This document shows positions 1-7,673 of a stretch of DNA of 57,791 nt, one piece after another. The notes under the pieces are model-generated. The model did no database searches, was not told the DNA's origin, and worked only from the letters and a program-made list of their open reading frames with translations. The DNA is from JAFDVL01 sp043736395 (lineage in GTDB: Bacteria > Acidobacteriota > Blastocatellia > RBC074): assembly GCA_043736395.1 (NCBI GenBank), contig JAYTCQ010000031.1, positions 1 to 57,791 on the forward strand, in the 5' to 3' direction. Numbering within the stretch: the first letter of the stretch is position 1; each line of letters opens with the position of its first letter. The translations under genes and the position numbers were made by a program.

Positions 1-21
1 TCTATTTTTCCAACGACGACC

Positions 22-1236
22 ATGCTCCGAATTGAAGACGCTCTCAAAATAATTCTGGATCACACGCCCGCACTATCGAATAACATCGAAGAAATTCCGT
101 TGTCTGATGCGCTGGGGCGGACGCTGCGGCAAAACATCATTTCTGATCTGGATATGCCTCCGTTTGATCGGGCGCGGATGGACGGATACGCTGTTCGTTC
201 GGTCGATATTTCCAAAGCCGCACCGAAAAACCCTGCAAAATTGAAGGAAATCGGAGAATCTGTCGCTGGGCGTGCGTTTCAAGGGTTTGTCGGATTCAGT
301 GAAGCGGTCAGGATTATGACCGGCGCTCCTGTGCCAGCCGGAGCCGATTCCGTCCAGAAAATTGAAGTCATCAATGCCCACGATGGAATTGTCGAAATTT
401 TTGAAGCGACGAAACCGCATCAAAATATTACAGCTCGCGGCGTCGAAGCGAAATCCGGAAATGTGATGATAAAAGCTGGAGAAATTATCACTCCAGCGGC
501 GGCGGCGGTTCTCGCTACGTTTGGTTACGCAATGGTCGAAGTGGCGATGCGACCAAAAATTGTCGTGCTGTCCACCGGCGATGAATTGGTTGAAGTCTGG
601 GAAAAACCGCAACCGGCGCAAATTCGTAATTCAAATACATTTTCACTGGTGGGTTACGCGGAGGCTGCCGGGGGAGAAGTATTGAGCGCGGGAATTGTAC
701 GCGACGATTTCAATGAAACCAAACAAAGCATTGCCGAAGCCGCAATGATGGCGGATGTCGTAATGCTTTCGGGCGGCGTTTCGATGGGCGATTACGATTT
801 GGTCAAGCCCGCGCTGTTAGAACTCGGGGCAGAAATTTTCGTCGAAAAAGTAGCGATGCATCCGGGGAAACCTACGGTATTTGCGAAGCTCGGCGAGACT
901 TTAATTTTTGGATTGCCGGGGAATCCTCTTTCTGTCGCTGTTTCATTTCATCTCTTTGCGCGTCCGGCATTACTAAAAATGCAGGGCGCAAATGAAATTC
1001 ATCTGCCGCGTGTTTGGGCGAAGGCGGCGAGTAAAGTCAAAGGCGCCCCGCCTCGCCGTTCGCATCAACCTGCACGATTAGTCATTAAAGACGGAGTCGC
1101 CGAAGCCGAACCATTGAAATGGGCTGGCTCTTCCGATGTCGTGGCGTTTATGCAAGCGGATGCTTTGATTGTGGTACCAGAAGAGTTAAGCGGGTATGAA
1201 GCAGGCGAGTTGGTTGAGGTTATTTTGTTGAAATAA
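22..1236 (+). CDS. moeA: Molybdopterin molybdenumtransferase MoeA
   Basis: MoeA inserts molybdate into adenylylated molybdopterin in the last step of molybdenum cofactor synthesis, in the cytoplasm. The 404-residue product has the usual family length. It shows the N-terminal PFDRARMDGYAV motif near residue 50, the STGDEL loop near 185, the SGGVSMGDYD motif near 250 and GLPGNPLS near 300, so the MoeA N-terminal domain, the MoCF-biosynthesis domain and the C-terminal domain all appear present. moaC follows on the same strand after a 77-base gap filled by a hairpin repeat. A Moco enzyme of the MsrP family is encoded at 19696-20529, so there is at least one local client. The start has no strong Shine-Dalgarno sequence, and the true 5' context lies at the window edge. 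Confidence 0.95.
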   Translation: MLRIEDALKIILDHTPALSNNIEEIPLSDALGRTLRQNIISDLDMPPFDRARMDGYAVRSVDISKAAPKNPAKLKEIGESVAGRAFQGFVGFSEAVRIMTGAPVPAGADSVQKIEVINAHDGIVEIFEATKPHQNITARGVEAKSGNVMIKAGEIITPAAAAVLATFGYAMVEVAMRPKIVVLSTGDELVEVWEKPQPAQIRNSNTFSLVGYAEAAGGEVLSAGIVRDDFNETKQSIAEAAMMADVVMLSGGVSMGDYDLVKPALLELGAEIFVEKVAMHPGKPTVFAKLGETLIFGLPGNPLSVAVSFHLFARPALLKMQGANEIHLPRVWAKAASKVKGAPPRRSHQPARLVIKDGVAEAEPLKWAGSSDVVAFMQADALIVVPEELSGYEAGELVEVILLK

Positions 1237-1239
1237 ATA

Positions 1240-1304
1240 ACCACGAAAAGCACAAAAGGCTCAAAAATTAGTAAGCGTTTTGTGCCTTCTGTGCTTTTTG
1301 TGGT
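1240..1304. repeat. Imperfect hairpin repeat between moeA and moaC
   Basis: Two 21-base arms (1240-1260 and 1284-1304) are reverse complements with two mismatches, separated by 23 bases. The motif is of the ACCACRAAAAGCACA type. The right arm abuts the GTG at 1305, so a transcript hairpin would sit directly against the moaC translation start region. Confidence 0.8.
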
Positions 1305-1313
1305 GTGAAAATT

Positions 1314-1811
1314 ATGGGGAAGAATTTATCTCACGTTGATGAAGAAGGCCGCATTACAATGGTGGATGTGAGCGCGAAATCTTTCACGACGCGCACAGCT
1401 GAAGCCAGTGGATTTGTGGCAATGTCTCCTGCCACAATTGCTGCGATTCGTGAACGCCGTACACCGAAAGGTGATCCGCTGGAAACTGCGCGCTTAGCCG
1501 GAATTATGGGCGCGAAACGCACAGCAGAATTGATTCCGCTGTGTCATTCATTGGCTCTCGCGCACTGTGATGTGCAAATTGAATTGACCGAAGACGGCGC
1601 AAAAATTACGGCTTCAGCGACAACGAGCGCACAGACCGGAGTCGAGATGGAAGCGTTAACGGCAGTGTCCATCGCGGCTCTCACGCTTTACGATATGTGC
1701 AAAGCCATTGATAAAAAGATGGTGCTCGGTGAAATTCGACTAGAGCGAAAAATCGGCGGGAAGTCGGGGGAATGGAGAAGAGGGGAAAAGAAAGTGATGA
1801 GTAGAAAGTGA
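1314..1811 (+). CDS. moaC: Cyclic pyranopterin monophosphate synthase MoaC
   Basis: MoaC converts the MoaA product into cyclic pyranopterin monophosphate, an early step of molybdenum cofactor synthesis. The sequence carries the family signatures: LSHVDEEGRITMVDVSAK at the N terminus, LIPLCHSLALAHCDV with conserved Cys and His near residue 75, and GVEMEALTAVSIAALTLYDM near 115 followed by the C-terminal KAIDKKM region. I chose the ATG at 1314 because other MoaC proteins begin close to the LSHV segment; a GTG at 1305 in frame would add three residues. The C-terminal tail after GGKSGEW is unusual: its last residues are encoded by the left arm of an inverted repeat (1793-1855), so the repeat appears to have replaced or extended the native 3' end. 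Confidence 0.94.
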   Translation: MGKNLSHVDEEGRITMVDVSAKSFTTRTAEASGFVAMSPATIAAIRERRTPKGDPLETARLAGIMGAKRTAELIPLCHSLALAHCDVQIELTEDGAKITASATTSAQTGVEMEALTAVSIAALTLYDMCKAIDKKMVLGEIRLERKIGGKSGEWRRGEKKVMSRK

Positions 1812-1855
1812 TGAGTGATGAGTGTCTTTTAACTCATTACTTTCTACTCATCACT
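1793..1855. repeat. Inverted repeat overlapping the moaC 3' end
   Basis: A 24-base arm at 1793-1816 pairs with 1832-1855 with one mismatch; the units are AGTGATGAGT-like and partly tandem, and the right side continues with further copies to about 1865. It lies between convergent genes (moaC and the minus-strand gene ending at 1873) and could serve as a bidirectional terminator. The left arm covers the last moaC codons and the stop codon. Confidence 0.75.
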
Positions 1856-1872
1856 CATCACTTTTTACCCCC

Positions 1873-2130
1873 TTATTTTCTCGTAGAGAGAGCAATTTCC
1901 AACGCTCTGGCCGCGATGTCGCGGGTACGCGTACTCCATCCCATTTCGTCACGGTTTTGTTCGTAGTCGCGCAGCACGCGATCTTTCATTCGTTCAATAA
2001 AGGCTTCCTGATCGGGAGCGTCATTGATGGCGTCATCAACTTCACGAAAAGCGTTGTTGATCGTGATGACCCAGTTGGAAGCAGTATATTCCGGTGTTCC
2101 CGGGTCGTGGGTGAATTTAGCAGTGGGCAT
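1873..2130 (-). CDS. Conserved hypothetical small protein (85 aa)
   Basis: I do not recognise this family. The product is a small, acidic, soluble protein beginning MPTAKFTHDPGTPEYTASNW; it has no signal peptide or membrane segment and ends in a probable helix rich in Ala, Arg and Glu. The start at 2130 is preferred over an upstream start at 2169 because a clear AGGAGAG ribosome-binding site sits about 8 bases before it. Downstream it converges with moaC across an inverted repeat. Its upstream neighbour on the same strand is an M20 peptidase ending at 2202, about 70 bases away, so the two could be co-transcribed. Confidence 0.7.
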   Translation of the reverse strand: MPTAKFTHDPGTPEYTASNWVITINNAFREVDDAINDAPDQEAFIERMKDRVLRDYEQNRDEMGWSTRTRDIAARALEIALSTRK

Positions 2131-2201
2131 TAATGAATCTCTCCTGAAAAAGGTGTTAGCTGTTAGCATTTAGCTATTAGCCAGAAAGGATTGGCTAACG
2201 C

Positions 2202-3197
2202 CTAATCGCTCAATAAAGTCTTCGCCATTTCGGCGTAAATATCTACCGCGTTTTTCAAATCTTCTTTCGCAATATATTCGTGCGGCGTATGCGCGTCGTG
2301 AATGGAGCCGGGACCATATAATAAAGGCTTTCCCCAGTTTGTTAAGCAGGGAATGTCGGTGGCAAAGCGCATCACTTCGGCAGGTACGTTGTCACCAATT
2401 GTATGACAATGAACAGGCACGATGGAAAATCCGCGTTTGACTTCAGCGCGGTTGCCGATGCGTTCGCAAATTAATTTGAATAATTCATCCGGGTGCGTGA
2501 CCGTGCGGAACATTAATTCTGAAGAAGCGTGGTCAGGGACGACATTCGCTTTGCGTCCGCCGGAGATGGTTCCGATGTTGTAGGTCGTAGCCCCAAGCAA
2601 CGGATCAGAAGGCCAATCCGCGTTGCGAATTTCATTTAAAATATCCAACAATTTTTCAATCGCAGAAACTCCCAGCTCAGGATACGCCGCGTGCGCTGTT
2701 CTGCCACTGGTTTCAATCACCAATCGGAGCGCGCCTTTCGTCGCAATCGCCTGTTTACTTTCAGTGGGCTCGCCGTTGATGAGAAATTTATTTTGGTTTG
2801 GTAAATTGTTGGCTACGATTGCGCCGTCGCTGCCGTCTTCTTCGCCGACGACGTAGAGCATCCCGAAATTTGTGTGGCCTTCATCGCGGAGTTTTTGCGC
2901 CGCGAAAACCTGCGCTGCGATCACGCCTTTGGCATCGCACGCTCCGCGTCCATAAATATTTTTGTCATCTTCGCGAAAGTTGATGTACGGCGGAACCGTA
3001 TCCATGTGCGAAGAAAAAGTCACCTTTGGTTCACCGAGTTTGGCGTACACATTAAAGCGTCCTTCACTGACGGATTGCGTCTCAACAGCGAATCCCTGAT
3101 CGGTTAAATAATCGCGCAGCCAACGCCCCGCGCCGCCTTCGTTCCAGGTGGTGGATTCGACTTCAATGATTTCGCGTGTGAATTGAAAAATGTCCAT
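2202..3197 (-). CDS. M20 family metallopeptidase (ArgE/DapE-like deacylase)
   Basis: M20 enzymes are dinuclear zinc hydrolases that remove acyl groups from amino acids or cleave small peptides in the cytoplasm. The signatures are visible: HMDTVP (His64, Asp66) for the first metal site, GRGACDAKG (Asp88) for the bridging ligand, GEEDGSDG (Glu119 and Glu120) for the catalytic base and ligand, and a late His in the segment IHDAHTPHEY. The product is 331 residues, slightly short for ArgE or DapE (about 370-380), mainly through a shorter dimerisation domain. The substrate cannot be told from sequence; N-acetylornithine, N-acetyllysine or succinyl-diaminopimelate are all possible. dapD lies 2 kb away but not in the same transcription unit. 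Confidence 0.88.
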   Translation of the reverse strand: MDIFQFTREIIEVESTTWNEGGAGRWLRDYLTDQGFAVETQSVSEGRFNVYAKLGEPKVTFSSHMDTVPPYINFREDDKNIYGRGACDAKGVIAAQVFAAQKLRDEGHTNFGMLYVVGEEDGSDGAIVANNLPNQNKFLINGEPTESKQAIATKGALRLVIETSGRTAHAAYPELGVSAIEKLLDILNEIRNADWPSDPLLGATTYNIGTISGGRKANVVPDHASSELMFRTVTHPDELFKLICERIGNRAEVKRGFSIVPVHCHTIGDNVPAEVMRFATDIPCLTNWGKPLLYGPGSIHDAHTPHEYIAKEDLKNAVDIYAEMAKTLLSD

Positions 3198-3378
3198 AAA
3201 TTTATTGGCAGTGCAGAATGAGGATTATAGTTGGGTGATGGAGAAAGGACAAATACATAAATATCTCATGCGAAAAAGTTTTACTTGGCGGAGCATTTGA
3301 AACAAGCTAAGATGGCTACACCTCGTCACATTCTGAACATCCCGCCAAATAATTTCACACGATTTCCCGGAGACACCA

Positions 3379-4137
3379 ATGAAAAATATTACTTTGACGG
3401 CTGCTATTTTAAGTTTGAGCATTTCTGTTTTTGCGCAGGACGTAATGCAACCTGCGACTCCTAAAAAGCCGATTCCACAAATGACGGATGATGATTTGAC
3501 GCCTGCTGCAAAACCGGCACCGAAAGAAAATTCGAAAGTGGAAAAAGGGAACACAACGCGCCAGCAAGTAAATGTTGCCATTCCTGAAAATGAAGTTGAA
3601 TCGGCAAGCGTTGAAAACGCTGATCCGATGGAAATAGTCAAGGAGTCACTTCGCAAATTATCATTGATAAATTCATTTAGAGTACAAATGAAAATGACTG
3701 AAATGGGTGCAGGTGAACACAATTTATTTATTGGTGAAGTACAAAATCCTGATCGAGTTTATATCAATGCCGGATCGACAGAGGAATTACAGATTGGTTC
3801 AAAATTCTGGAAAAAGGAAGGAGCGAGTCGCTGGAATATCAATGATGGCAACAATAAGATGAGCTTTCGAGACTTGCTCAAGAGTATGTTCAATGATTTA
3901 GAGAATTCGACTATCTCAAAAAGTGATGAAAAGCTTGGAAAAGTAGCGGTGACAGTTTTTGTATTTACGTCATCAGAAAAAATTGGTGTAGGGTTTCCTT
4001 TTACCAAAATTTGGATTGGGAAGAATGATGGAATACCTCATATTTTTGAGACAGGCAATACTTCTGGCGGAATGAGAACGCTGTGTCAATTCTACGATTT
4101 CAATGCGCCGATCAAAATCAATCCGCCGAAAATGTAG
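3379..4137 (+). CDS. Exported hypothetical protein, LolA-like fold suspected
   Basis: The product has a clear Sec signal peptide (basic start, hydrophobic stretch, cleavage near FAQD at residue 20), then a Pro- and Lys-rich linker to about residue 80. The remaining 170 residues have alternating beta-strand character: a helix (PMEIVKESLRKLSLINS), then strands with phrases such as YINAGSTEELQIGSKFW. That order, a helix followed by RVQM, a residue-modification strand and a late FPFTKIWI strand, resembles periplasmic LolA/LppX-type lipid-binding half-barrels, but this is an inference from pattern only. The start at 3379 follows a GGAG sequence. It stands alone between a minus-strand peptidase and a toxin-antitoxin pair. 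Confidence 0.65.
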   Translation: MKNITLTAAILSLSISVFAQDVMQPATPKKPIPQMTDDDLTPAAKPAPKENSKVEKGNTTRQQVNVAIPENEVESASVENADPMEIVKESLRKLSLINSFRVQMKMTEMGAGEHNLFIGEVQNPDRVYINAGSTEELQIGSKFWKKEGASRWNINDGNNKMSFRDLLKSMFNDLENSTISKSDEKLGKVAVTVFVFTSSEKIGVGFPFTKIWIGKNDGIPHIFETGNTSGGMRTLCQFYDFNAPIKINPPKM

Positions 4138-4153
4138 AAGGCGATTAGCAGTG

Positions 4154-4543
4154 CTACCAAATTACATTCACTGCGTAATTGGAAAACTGTGAATCCCTGC
4201 TCAACAGCGCAAAATCATCAGTCATTGCTTGTGAAGTTAACGTTCGGTCAAAAGGGTCTTTGTGATGAAATGGCAATTGGCTCAGGTTGTAGATGTGCTG
4301 TGGAGAAATCGAAATCAGGCGAATCTCGTTCACTTGAAGCTGTTCATCAATTACAGTTGATAGCTTATTTTCCAGCTTGAGTTTGCCAATCTGGATTTTA
4401 ATCTGCATCTCCCAAACACTGGCGAGACTCAGAAAAATATGGTTTGTTTTATCTAAAATTGTGGAAAGTGCTTTTTCTGAAAATGCCGAACGATTGTCCT
4501 CAATCGAGTAAATAAAACAGTGAGTATCCAAAATTATATTCAT
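4154..4543 (-). CDS. PIN-domain ribonuclease toxin (VapC-like)
   Basis: PIN-domain toxins cleave RNA with a cluster of acidic residues binding magnesium. The 129-residue product shows the pattern: LDTHCFIY with Asp6, the SVWEMQIK helix with Glu45, KDPFDR with Asp96 and Asp99, and LLSRDSQF with Asp117. It is the HKDPFDR subgroup that commonly partners DUF2281-type antitoxins. The start at 4543 lies in an ATGA overlap with the antitoxin stop codon, indicating translational coupling. The gene is convergent with the exported hypothetical protein ending at 4137. Target RNA unknown. Confidence 0.9.
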   Translation of the reverse strand: MNIILDTHCFIYSIEDNRSAFSEKALSTILDKTNHIFLSLASVWEMQIKIQIGKLKLENKLSTVIDEQLQVNEIRLISISPQHIYNLSQLPFHHKDPFDRTLTSQAMTDDFALLSRDSQFSNYAVNVIW

Positions 4544-4773
4544 ACGCGTCCGCCCCAAAACTCATCCGGCAACTCGTCGTCAAAATCCTCACTGACCCAA
4601 ACTTTTCCCTTTTGTAATCCAAGAATCCGTTGATTGCTTTGTGGTGTAGGCTCCTCAACTTTTTCTCCCAATTTATTGAAAAGCGCAATCAGTAATGCTT
4701 TTTGCTTTGGAAGTGAAAGTTTTTGGAATTCTGTCTCGACTAAATTTAATAATACATCTGTTTCAGCCTGCAT
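4540..4773 (-). CDS. DUF2281-like antitoxin (VapB partner)
   Basis: This 77-residue acidic protein sits immediately upstream of the PIN toxin and overlaps it by four bases. Its C-terminal part, LGLQKGKVWVSEDFDDELP, matches the layout of DUF2281 antitoxins, in which a KGKIWMSDDFD-like stretch wraps around the toxin active site. The N-terminal half is helical. A GGAGGTAATT sequence precedes the ATG and is a good ribosome-binding site, whereas the toxin has none of its own, as expected for an antitoxin-first operon. Autoregulation is likely from family knowledge, but no DNA-binding motif is obvious. Confidence 0.82.
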   Translation of the reverse strand: MQAETDVLLNLVETEFQKLSLPKQKALLIALFNKLGEKVEEPTPQSNQRILGLQKGKVWVSEDFDDELPDEFWGGRV

Positions 4774-4809
4774 AATTACCTCCTGATTTATGATGCAATA
4801 TCATACCAG

Positions 4810-5307
4810 TTATATCTTAGGCGGCGGCACAAAAATCTTCAAATCTTCACTCGTCATCAATTTCGTAGCGTAAATAATTTGCCCAGTATGTTGTTGGAAA
4901 TGTCCGACGACTTGGTAAATGGCATCAAGGATGGAGACCGTTGCATGTTGCGGCGTGATGCGTTCAATTAATCTTTCAGGCGTGACGGATTCGATGACGG
5001 CGAGGTTATGATTGACGGTTTTGTGGAGCAATTCGAGTAGCGCGGTTTTATCCATGTTTCCACGCGCGGAAAATTCTTCGTCGCGGACGCGAATATCTTT
5101 TTCTCCGCCGAAGCCTGCGCCGATCCATTGCTGCATATTGCCGGAGAGGTGCAGGATTAAATTTCCCATCGCGTTTTCATTTTCGCTGCTGCGCTGCCAG
5201 ATTTGTTCTTCGCTGAGCTTGGCAAAGCAACGCTCAATGATGTCCGTCATTTGCTTTAGTTTATTGACGGAATGGGAAACGAATAATGAAGTGATTTCTG
5301 TGTTCAT
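4810..5307 (-). CDS. DinB-family putative metal-dependent hydrolase (DUF1572-like)
   Basis: DinB/YfiT-fold proteins are four-helix bundles with three metal-binding histidines; many act as thiol transferases, others are uncharacterised. The 165-residue product has the expected spacing: NLILHLSGNMQQW with a His near residue 53, and VVGHFQQHTGQI with two His residues near 138 and 142. No signal peptide or membrane segment is seen. It lies just upstream of the toxin-antitoxin pair on the same strand (about 37 bases) and downstream of dapD, separated by a hairpin repeat. Substrate unknown. Confidence 0.82.
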   Translation of the reverse strand: MNTEITSLFVSHSVNKLKQMTDIIERCFAKLSEEQIWQRSSENENAMGNLILHLSGNMQQWIGAGFGGEKDIRVRDEEFSARGNMDKTALLELLHKTVNHNLAVIESVTPERLIERITPQHATVSILDAIYQVVGHFQQHTGQIIYATKLMTSEDLKIFVPPPKI

Positions 5308-5316
5308 AATTTATGG

Positions 5317-5385
5317 ATGGAGTACAAGCTTCAGCTTGGCTTTACAGTGGCGAGAAGTACTACCATGCTGAAACTTGTACTCCAT
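5317..5385. repeat. Hairpin repeat, AGTACAAGCTTCA family
   Basis: Imperfect arms at about 5317-5340 and 5362-5385 share the core GGAGTACAAGCTTCAGCTTGG with a few mismatches between arms. It fills the gap between dapD (stop at 5392) and the DinB-like gene. The core is closely similar to the hairpins at 16038-16100 and 17235-17307. Confidence 0.8.
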
Positions 5386-5391
5386 GCCTCG

Positions 5392-6243
5392 TTATCTTAA
5401 AAAATCTTCCAACTGCACGGAAGCTTCGGTTTTTTCGTCGCGGTATTTGATGATGATCGGCGTATACACCGACAGCCCCATATCTTTCGCGGGACCAACA
5501 TTGATTGCGCGTGAACCTGCGACGACAACGGCTCCGGCGGGGATTTCTAACGGTTTATCTTCGGTGCGGCGATAGACTTCTCCGCGTATGGCATCGTACA
5601 CGGGTGTACCTCCGGTCAGGATTACACCCGAAGCCAAAATCGTTTTTTCGCGGACAATGGTTCCTTCGTAGACACCACAATTTCCACCGACTAATACTTC
5701 GTCTTCAATGATGACGGGAAGTGCGCCGACGGGTTCGAGTACGCCTCCGATTTGCGCGGCGGCGGAGATGTGACAACGCTTTCCGACTTGGGCACAACTG
5801 CCGATTAAAGCGTGCGAATCCACCATCGTACCGTCGTCTACAAATGCGCCAACGTTGATGTAGGCGGGCGGCATAATCGTCACGCCTTTGCCGAGAAATG
5901 CGCCGTCGCGCACGGAGGAACCGCCAGGGACAATGCGTACGCCGTCGGTCACTCCGATTTGTTTGAGCGGATAAGTTTCTTTATCGAAGAAACGAAAATT
6001 GTCGTTGATGGAGCAATCAACAATTCCACCTAAGCGAAAGCCGAGGAGGATGCCGCGTTTGACCCAAGTGTGAACCGTCCAGGTGCCGGATTCATCGCGG
6101 CTTGCGGCACGGACTTCACCGCGATTTAAGGCAGCTTTGAATTCGGTGAAGGCGGCGAGCGCAGCGGGTTTATGTTCAGATAAAAGTTGGTCTACGGGAA
6201 AAGAAAAATATTGTTCGATTTGTGATTGGAGTTCTGTATTCAT
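5392..6243 (-). CDS. dapD: 2,3,4,5-tetrahydropyridine-2,6-dicarboxylate N-succinyltransferase
   Basis: DapD succinylates tetrahydrodipicolinate in the succinylase branch of lysine and meso-diaminopimelate synthesis. The 283-residue product is close to the usual 274. It contains an N-terminal helical domain and then a left-handed beta-helix of hexapeptide repeats (IMPPAYINVGAFVDDGTMVD and onwards), including the DapD signatures GGVLEPVGALPVIIEDEVLVGGN and VREKTILASGVILTGGT. I place the start at the ATG at 6243 (MNTELQSQIEQYF), which matches other DapD proteins; a longer frame upstream is probably not translated. It is flanked on both sides by long hairpin repeats. Confidence 0.95.
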   Translation of the reverse strand: MNTELQSQIEQYFSFPVDQLLSEHKPAALAAFTEFKAALNRGEVRAASRDESGTWTVHTWVKRGILLGFRLGGIVDCSINDNFRFFDKETYPLKQIGVTDGVRIVPGGSSVRDGAFLGKGVTIMPPAYINVGAFVDDGTMVDSHALIGSCAQVGKRCHISAAAQIGGVLEPVGALPVIIEDEVLVGGNCGVYEGTIVREKTILASGVILTGGTPVYDAIRGEVYRRTEDKPLEIPAGAVVVAGSRAINVGPAKDMGLSVYTPIIIKYRDEKTEASVQLEDFLR

Positions 6244-6280
6244 AGCGGCGAAATTGTACACGCCGCGTATTGATCTGCAA

Positions 6281-6395
6281 AATGCAGAAGCCCGCACGTA
6301 GTAAGGGCACCAGTTGAGCACTCGAACTTTTGTTAATTCTTTACCGATTTATTTATTATGTAAAGGCGCCCTTACTGCGTGCGGGCTTCTGCATT
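6281..6395. repeat. Long hairpin repeat, AATGCAGAAGCCCGCAC family, copy 1
   Basis: Arms 6281-6311 and 6365-6395 are 31 bases each with two mismatches and a 53-base spacer. The right arm runs into the stop codon of the gene ending at 6394. The same arm sequence, nearly base for base, recurs at 56284-56374 some 50 kb away. Confidence 0.9.
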
Positions 6396-7068
6396 ATTTT
6401 GATTTTTGAATTTGATCGAGCAATCGTTTGGCGTGATTGCGGGCGATGAGGGGGACGCTTTCGTCCTGTTTGATGTCGTTCAGGATTGGCGTGAAGCGTT
6501 CAGGATCGGCAATGTTTTTCGACTTCATTTCACTCTCAAGGTAGCGCAATTGCGCAGGTGTCGAAATCGGATCATTCTGCCGGATAGATTCAATTTCAAA
6601 GACTCGATTTTCCTGCGTCGCCAAATTGCGGAAAATATTTGCGAGGCGATTCATCGCTACATTTTCAGTGTAATTAAAAATTACTTTGCGATGCTTGCCG
6701 GATTTGGCAATGTCTATCGTGATGGTTCCGAGGTGTGAAAAATCTTTTTTATGCTGATAATTTTCATTGCTTTCGAAGTAGCTGACTTCGGTCAGGATCG
6801 AATTAATTTGCTCAAGAACTGTTGAGGAGACTTCGATTTTATTGACCATCTCGTCAAGTTCTTTTTTCTTGAATTTAAATTCACCTTTGCCCGCTGCATC
6901 GAAGCTGATTTCGATGTGTGGTGTCGTAAATTTTTCGTTGTCGAAGTGGTAGGAATATTTGGTCTGGGAGGAGTCTTCTTTGTGATCTCCGTTGATCTGA
7001 ATTTGTGTTTGGGCGTGAAGGGAAAGTGTTAGCGAAAGAATAAAAAAAATCGAAAGTAATAATTTCAT
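6394..7068 (-). CDS. Exported hypothetical protein (224 aa)
   Basis: I do not recognise the family. A Sec signal peptide is clear (MKLLLSIFFILSLTLSLHAQ, cleavage after residue 20). The mature protein is charged, with strand-rich stretches (YSYHFDNEKFTTPHIEISF), a helical segment around KKELDEMVNKIEVSS, then NYQHKKDFSHLGTITIDIAKSGKHRKVIFNYT, and a C-terminal helical region (ARNHAKRLLDQIQKSK). The arrangement suggests a periplasmic binding or scaffold protein. It is on the same strand as the Uma2 gene (7098-7673), 29 bases away, so may be co-transcribed. The stop codon overlaps the end of the hairpin repeat. Confidence 0.7.
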   Translation of the reverse strand: MKLLLSIFFILSLTLSLHAQTQIQINGDHKEDSSQTKYSYHFDNEKFTTPHIEISFDAAGKGEFKFKKKELDEMVNKIEVSSTVLEQINSILTEVSYFESNENYQHKKDFSHLGTITIDIAKSGKHRKVIFNYTENVAMNRLANIFRNLATQENRVFEIESIRQNDPISTPAQLRYLESEMKSKNIADPERFTPILNDIKQDESVPLIARNHAKRLLDQIQKSK

Positions 7069-7097
7069 TTCTGGATCAAAGGTACTGCTTTAATAAT

Positions 7098-7673
7098 TTA
7101 CTGGTTAGGAAACAAATCATCCACCGCCATGCGCCAACCCGGCACGGCAGGTTCAGCTTCGGCAATTTCCCCACGACGGTAAATCGTAGGATTTTCAGGC
7201 TCGCTGGCACGATACACTCTGACAACATCTTCGCTGAGCAAATCTACATCCCAGATAACTAAAGTTCCAGCAGCGAAATAATCATCGCGCTTAGCGGACA
7301 TCTCACGCTCGGCTTGTGGGCCGTAATCACCTTCACTGCGAACTTCGACGGCGAAACGCGGAGAGCCTTCAATGAATTTCATTCCTGCGCTTTGCTGAAT
7401 AATAAAGGCGGCATCAGGACTAAATGATTTTCGATGCGGCAAATTCACCCGAAACCCTTTGTTGTCGCCGACGGCGCGACCTGTACCGCTTTTTTTTGCG
7501 TGTTGATGTAGCGATACAAAAATTTCATCTCCGGCAGTGCCGGGATCATCTCCTGTTGGGGGCATAAGGATAATCTCACCGTTCACCAATTCGGCTTTTT
7601 GCTTTACTAAATAAAGGTCTTCAATTGTAGCTTCCTGCAAAGCAATCATATTGATTCCTGACACGCTGAACAT
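7098..7673 (-). CDS. Uma2 family (DUF820) putative restriction-like endonuclease
   Basis: Uma2/DUF820 proteins have a PD-(D/E)xK nuclease fold and are abundant in cyanobacteria, Chloroflexi and Acidobacteria; their role is unproven. The core signatures are present: LVNGEIILMPPTG near residue 30, FSPDAAFI (Asp near 84), RFAVEVRSEGDYGPQAEREMSAKRDDYFAAGTLVIWDVD split as the EVRS catalytic strand and the following helix. The ATG at 7673 overlaps the stop codon of the upstream M1-like gene (TAATG), suggesting translational coupling; a second ATG at 7649, preceded by CAGGAAT, is an alternative and fits the family start better. Confidence 0.85.
   Translation of the reverse strand: MFSVSGINMIALQEATIEDLYLVKQKAELVNGEIILMPPTGDDPGTAGDEIFVSLHQHAKKSGTGRAVGDNKGFRVNLPHRKSFSPDAAFIIQQSAGMKFIEGSPRFAVEVRSEGDYGPQAEREMSAKRDDYFAAGTLVIWDVDLLSEDVVRVYRASEPENPTIYRRGEIAEAEPAVPGWRMAVDDLFPNQ

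Noticed and set aside
1822..2133. Plus-strand open frame opposite the 85-residue gene
   Set aside because: It is antisense to a gene with a good ribosome-binding site, and its sequence has no coherent features.
2150..2200. TAGC-rich repeat between the M20 gene and the 85-residue gene
   Set aside because: The best stem is only about 7 bp (TTAGCCA/TGGCTAA), too weak to call a repeat element or terminator.
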